NCBI GenBank assembly: GCA_009694305.1
Contig: SHVL01000026.1
Coordinates: 1 to 33,571, forward strand
Source: Thermoleophilia bacterium
Lineage (GTDB): Bacteria; Actinomycetota; Thermoleophilia; Gaiellales; Gaiellaceae
Reading direction: 5' to 3'
DNA: 33,571 bases
Each line of letters begins with the position of its first letter. Position 1 is the first letter of the stretch. The position numbers were made by a program, and so were the translations under genes. Below, one piece after another: positions 31,318 through 33,571 of the stretch. The notes beneath the pieces were generated by a model. It worked only from the letters and a program-made list of their open reading frames with translations, was not told the DNA's origin and searched no databases.

Positions 31318-33327
31318 ATGCCGCGTGATCCTCGATTCGACCTCCTCTTCGAGCCTGTTCGCATCGGGCCGGTGACGGCCCCGAACCGCTTCTACCAGGT
31401 GCCCCACTGCACGGGCATGGGATACCGGCGGCCTCAGACACTCGCCGGGATGCGCGAGGTGAAGGCGGAGGGTGGCTGGGGTACGGTGTGCACCGAGTAC
31501 TGCTCGATTCACCCCTCTTCCGACGACGAGCCGTTCCCCTCCGCCTCTCTCTGGGATGACGGGGACATCGACCGGCACGCGCTGATGGTCGAGAAGGTTC
31601 ACGCCCACGGAGCCCTTGCCGGCGTCGAGCTCTGGCACGGAGGTGCAGCGAGCGCAAACCACTACTCGCGCGAAGCCCCGCTCGGTCCAGCGAGTATCCC
31701 GGCCGGCGTCTACGACCCCGTGCAGACCCGGGCGATGGACAAGACCGATATCCGCGAGTTCAAGCGCTGGCACGTCGAGGCGGCGCGACGCGCCCAGAAG
31801 GCCGGGTTCGACATCGTCTACGTCTACGCGGCCCACTGGTATCTGATCCAGCAGTTCCTGCTGCCCTCGAACCAGCGTTCCGACGAGTACGGCGGCTCCC
31901 TCGAGAACCGGGCTCGGCTACTCCGCGAGCTGATCGTAGAAACGAAGGAGGCCGTCGGGGACACGTGCGCGGTGGCGGTGCGCTTCTCGGCGAGCACAGG
32001 TGGTGACGACGACGATCAGGACACGGCGGAGCCCCGGGAGATGCTGGAGCTGATGGCGGATCTGCCGGATCTGTGGGACATCACGGTGCACGACTACAGC
32101 TACGAGATGGGAACGTCGCGGTTCATCCCGGAGGCCGCGCTCGAGGCGACGATGTCATGGGTCAAGAGCGTGACGGACAAGCCCGTCGTCAGCGTGGGGA
32201 GGTTCACGTCGCCGGAGACGATGCTGCGGCTCGTCCGTGACGGCGTCATCGATCTCGTGGGGGCAGCCCGTCCTTCGATCGCTGATCCCTTCCTGCCCCA
32301 GAAGATCGCGGAGGGACGTGAGGACGAAATCCGCGAGTGCATCGGCTGCAACATCTGTTACACCGGCGACCAGACCGGGACGCCGATTCGTTGCACCCAG
32401 AACCCCACGATGGGAGAGGAGTGGCGGAAGGGTTGGCATCCAGAGCAGATTCCGGCGAAGGGGTCGGACGCGAGGATCCTGATCGTCGGTGGAGGTCCCG
32501 CCGGTCTCGAAGCGGCGGTGTCGCTCGGCAAGCGTGGCTACGACGTGGCCCTGGCCGAGGCCCGCAGAGTGCTGGGGGGTCGGGTCGCGCTCGAGTCGTC
32601 ATTGCCGGGGCTCGGCCAGTGGGCGCGCGTACGTGACTGGCGTCTCAACCAGATCGAGAAGCTCCCGAACGTCGAGGTCTACCTCGAGAGCATGGTTGAC
32701 GAGGAGCAGATCCTCGACTTCGGCGCCGATCGCGTCGTCGTCGCAACCGGCGCGCGGTGGCGAAGAGACGGCACGGGCCGCTGGCATACGTCAGCGATAC
32801 CGGGTTCGGAGTCTCCATCGATCCTCACGCCGGACGACGTCATGGCAGGGGCGATGCCGAGCGGCCCCGTGGTCGTGTTCGACGACGACCACTACTACAT
32901 GGGTGGGGTGATCGCCGAAGCCCTGCGGCACGCCGGACTCGAGGTCACCCTGGTGACGCCCGCGAATGAGGTCTCGACGTGGACGACCCACACCGACGAG
33001 CAGCATCGAATCCAGTCGAGGATCCTCGGGCTCGGCATCGCAGTCGAGACGGGGGCGGCCCTCGTCCGTGTGAACGAGGGCTCGGTGATCCTCGAGTCCG
33101 TCCACACCGAAGCGACCAGGGAGGTCGAGGCTCCGAGCGTCGTGATGGTCACATCCCGCGAGCCGCTGGACAGCCTCTACTACGCATTGAGCGATCGCAT
33201 TCCCATCCAGCGCATCGGTGATTGTCTTGCTCCGGGAACGATCGCGACCGCGGTCTACTCGGGGCACCGCTACGCCCGCGAGGCGGATGCCGAAGTGGCT
33301 ACCGACGTAGCGTTCTCTCGCGAGTAG
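31318..33327 (+). CDS. Trimethylamine/dimethylamine/histamine dehydrogenase-family flavoenzyme
   Basis: The 669-residue iron-sulfur flavoprotein closely resembles trimethylamine dehydrogenase. The N-terminal TIM barrel begins RDPRFDLLFEPVRIGP, with NRFYQVPHC carrying the cysteine (C31) that forms 6-S-cysteinyl-FMN. TEYCSI supplies Tyr61, and YVYAAH the catalytic Tyr170/His173. The 4Fe-4S ligands are C341, C344, C347 and C359. The second half has an ADP-binding Rossmann fold (ILIVGGGPAGLEAA). The two tryptophans of the trimethylamine aromatic bowl are not found, so the amine substrate probably differs. The ATG at 31318 follows GGAGG. No electron-transfer flavoprotein genes are adjacent. Confidence 0.92.
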   Translation: MPRDPRFDLLFEPVRIGPVTAPNRFYQVPHCTGMGYRRPQTLAGMREVKAEGGWGTVCTEYCSIHPSSDDEPFPSASLWDDGDIDRHALMVEKVHAHGALAGVELWHGGAASANHYSREAPLGPASIPAGVYDPVQTRAMDKTDIREFKRWHVEAARRAQKAGFDIVYVYAAHWYLIQQFLLPSNQRSDEYGGSLENRARLLRELIVETKEAVGDTCAVAVRFSASTGGDDDDQDTAEPREMLELMADLPDLWDITVHDYSYEMGTSRFIPEAALEATMSWVKSVTDKPVVSVGRFTSPETMLRLVRDGVIDLVGAARPSIADPFLPQKIAEGREDEIRECIGCNICYTGDQTGTPIRCTQNPTMGEEWRKGWHPEQIPAKGSDARILIVGGGPAGLEAAVSLGKRGYDVALAEARRVLGGRVALESSLPGLGQWARVRDWRLNQIEKLPNVEVYLESMVDEEQILDFGADRVVVATGARWRRDGTGRWHTSAIPGSESPSILTPDDVMAGAMPSGPVVVFDDDHYYMGGVIAEALRHAGLEVTLVTPANEVSTWTTHTDEQHRIQSRILGLGIAVETGAALVRVNEGSVILESVHTEATREVEAPSVVMVTSREPLDSLYYALSDRIPIQRIGDCLAPGTIATAVYSGHRYAREADAEVATDVAFSRE

Positions 33328-33417
33328 AAGCCCCGCGTTCGCTCGCCCGTTTGCAATCAGGAGAGGAGGCGTTCGCCGGCCGGGTCGAGGAGCGGCTGGT
33401 CGGAGAGGAGTGTGGCG

Positions 33418-33471
33418 AGTGTGGTGTCAGGTCTCGCATTCACGCACTCCGCTCGCTCCTCAGGAGCCGCC
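33418..33471 (-). repeat. 54-bp repeat, copy 2 (native 3' end of the RAYT-like gene)
   Basis: Identical to 30925..30978. This copy joins the end of the transposase reading frame with its adjoining GCGAGACCTGACACCAC, so it is likely the source of copy 1. The two copies are in the same orientation and enclose the amine dehydrogenase gene. Confidence 0.92.
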
Positions 33472-33571
33472 TGCTGACGGTCGAGTAGTGGCAGCCGAGA
33501 TGACCGCCGATCTCCCCGAGCGTGTAGCCATACCGGCGGTAGGCGACGGCGATCGGGTCGGCCTCGGCCCG
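33440..33571 (-). CDS. REP-associated (RAYT/IS200-like) transposase, C-terminal 43 residues
   Basis: A minus-strand frame open to the window edge begins RAEADPIAVAYRRYGYTLGE, continues IGGHLGCHYSTVSRRL and ends LRSERSA. This is the C-terminal helix-turn-helix typical of RAYT transposases (YxYT..EIA.HLG.HYSTVSR). The Y1 catalytic domain (HUH and tyrosine) would lie outside the window. RAYTs mobilise short REP sequences, and such sequences with the common core GTGTCAGGTCTCGC lie immediately downstream and again at 30931-31045. Its stop codon is inside the 54-bp repeat. Confidence 0.75.
   Translation of the reverse strand, partial: RAEADPIAVAYRRYGYTLGEIGGHLGCHYSTVSRRLLRSERSA

Overview
The window is high-GC bacterial DNA, most likely a chromosomal segment of a deep-branching actinobacterium, with Thermoleophilia (Solirubrobacterales or Gaiellales) as my best guess. 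Supporting this are the very high GC, frequent GTG/TTG starts, an initiator tRNA with no encoded CCA and a C1:U72 pair, a long Gram-positive-type SRP RNA directly upstream of dnaX, and the style of several proteins. The taxonomic call is inference from memory of these families, not from a search.

Layout. 1-662: right part of an IS3-family insertion sequence, cut by the window edge. 729-1604: a decayed NAD(P)-binding oxidoreductase, a small membrane protein and initiator tRNA-fMet. 1823-6555: a lipid-modification block, with a fatty-acid desaturase divergent from a tightly overlapping four-gene operon (FAD oxidoreductase, DUF1365, cyclopropane-fatty-acid-synthase-like methyltransferase, PlsC-like acyltransferase). 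6657-8492: ABC exporter. 8660-14095: central carbon metabolism, with ATP-dependent PEP carboxykinase followed by a three-gene non-classical succinate dehydrogenase/fumarate reductase (SdhA, SdhB, HdrB-like SdhE). 14164-16593: two metallophosphoesterases and a GNAT-like protein. 16577-22549 (mostly minus): SRP RNA, dnaX, ybaB, then an inserted divergent LysR/EamA pair, then recR and asd. 22765-23337: a collagen-like secreted-protein gene with a premature stop. 23464-27331: beta-carbonic anhydrase, NADP-isocitrate dehydrogenase and, divergent from it, isocitrate dehydrogenase kinase/phosphatase (AceK). 27413-29752: sulfatase. 29875-30861: secreted cupin plus beta-barrel protein. 30925-33571: a trimethylamine-dehydrogenase-like flavoenzyme lying between two copies of a 54-bp repeat. 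The right-hand copy is the 3' end of a REP-associated (RAYT-like) transposase gene that runs off the window.

How the genes fit together. PEP carboxykinase, SdhABE and IDH/AceK describe control of the TCA cycle and gluconeogenesis: AceK would throttle IDH at its conserved serine, although no isocitrate lyase or malate synthase is in view. The desaturase, methyltransferase and acyltransferase would make, methylate and esterify unsaturated chains in membrane lipids. SRP RNA, dnaX, ybaB and recR form the familiar replication/repair neighbourhood, here split by a two-gene insertion and bounded by a palindromic REPIN-like element.

Most notable: the REPIN-like palindrome whose two ends supply the stop codons of convergent genes; the RAYT-like tail with its cluster of REP-like repeats; the IDH/AceK pair in an apparent actinobacterium; an SdhB with an extra cysteine at the position that separates a 3Fe-4S from a 4Fe-4S centre; a DnaX without its zinc cysteines; and a cupin/barrel fusion protein. 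I found no CRISPR array, prophage or clearly novel defence system.
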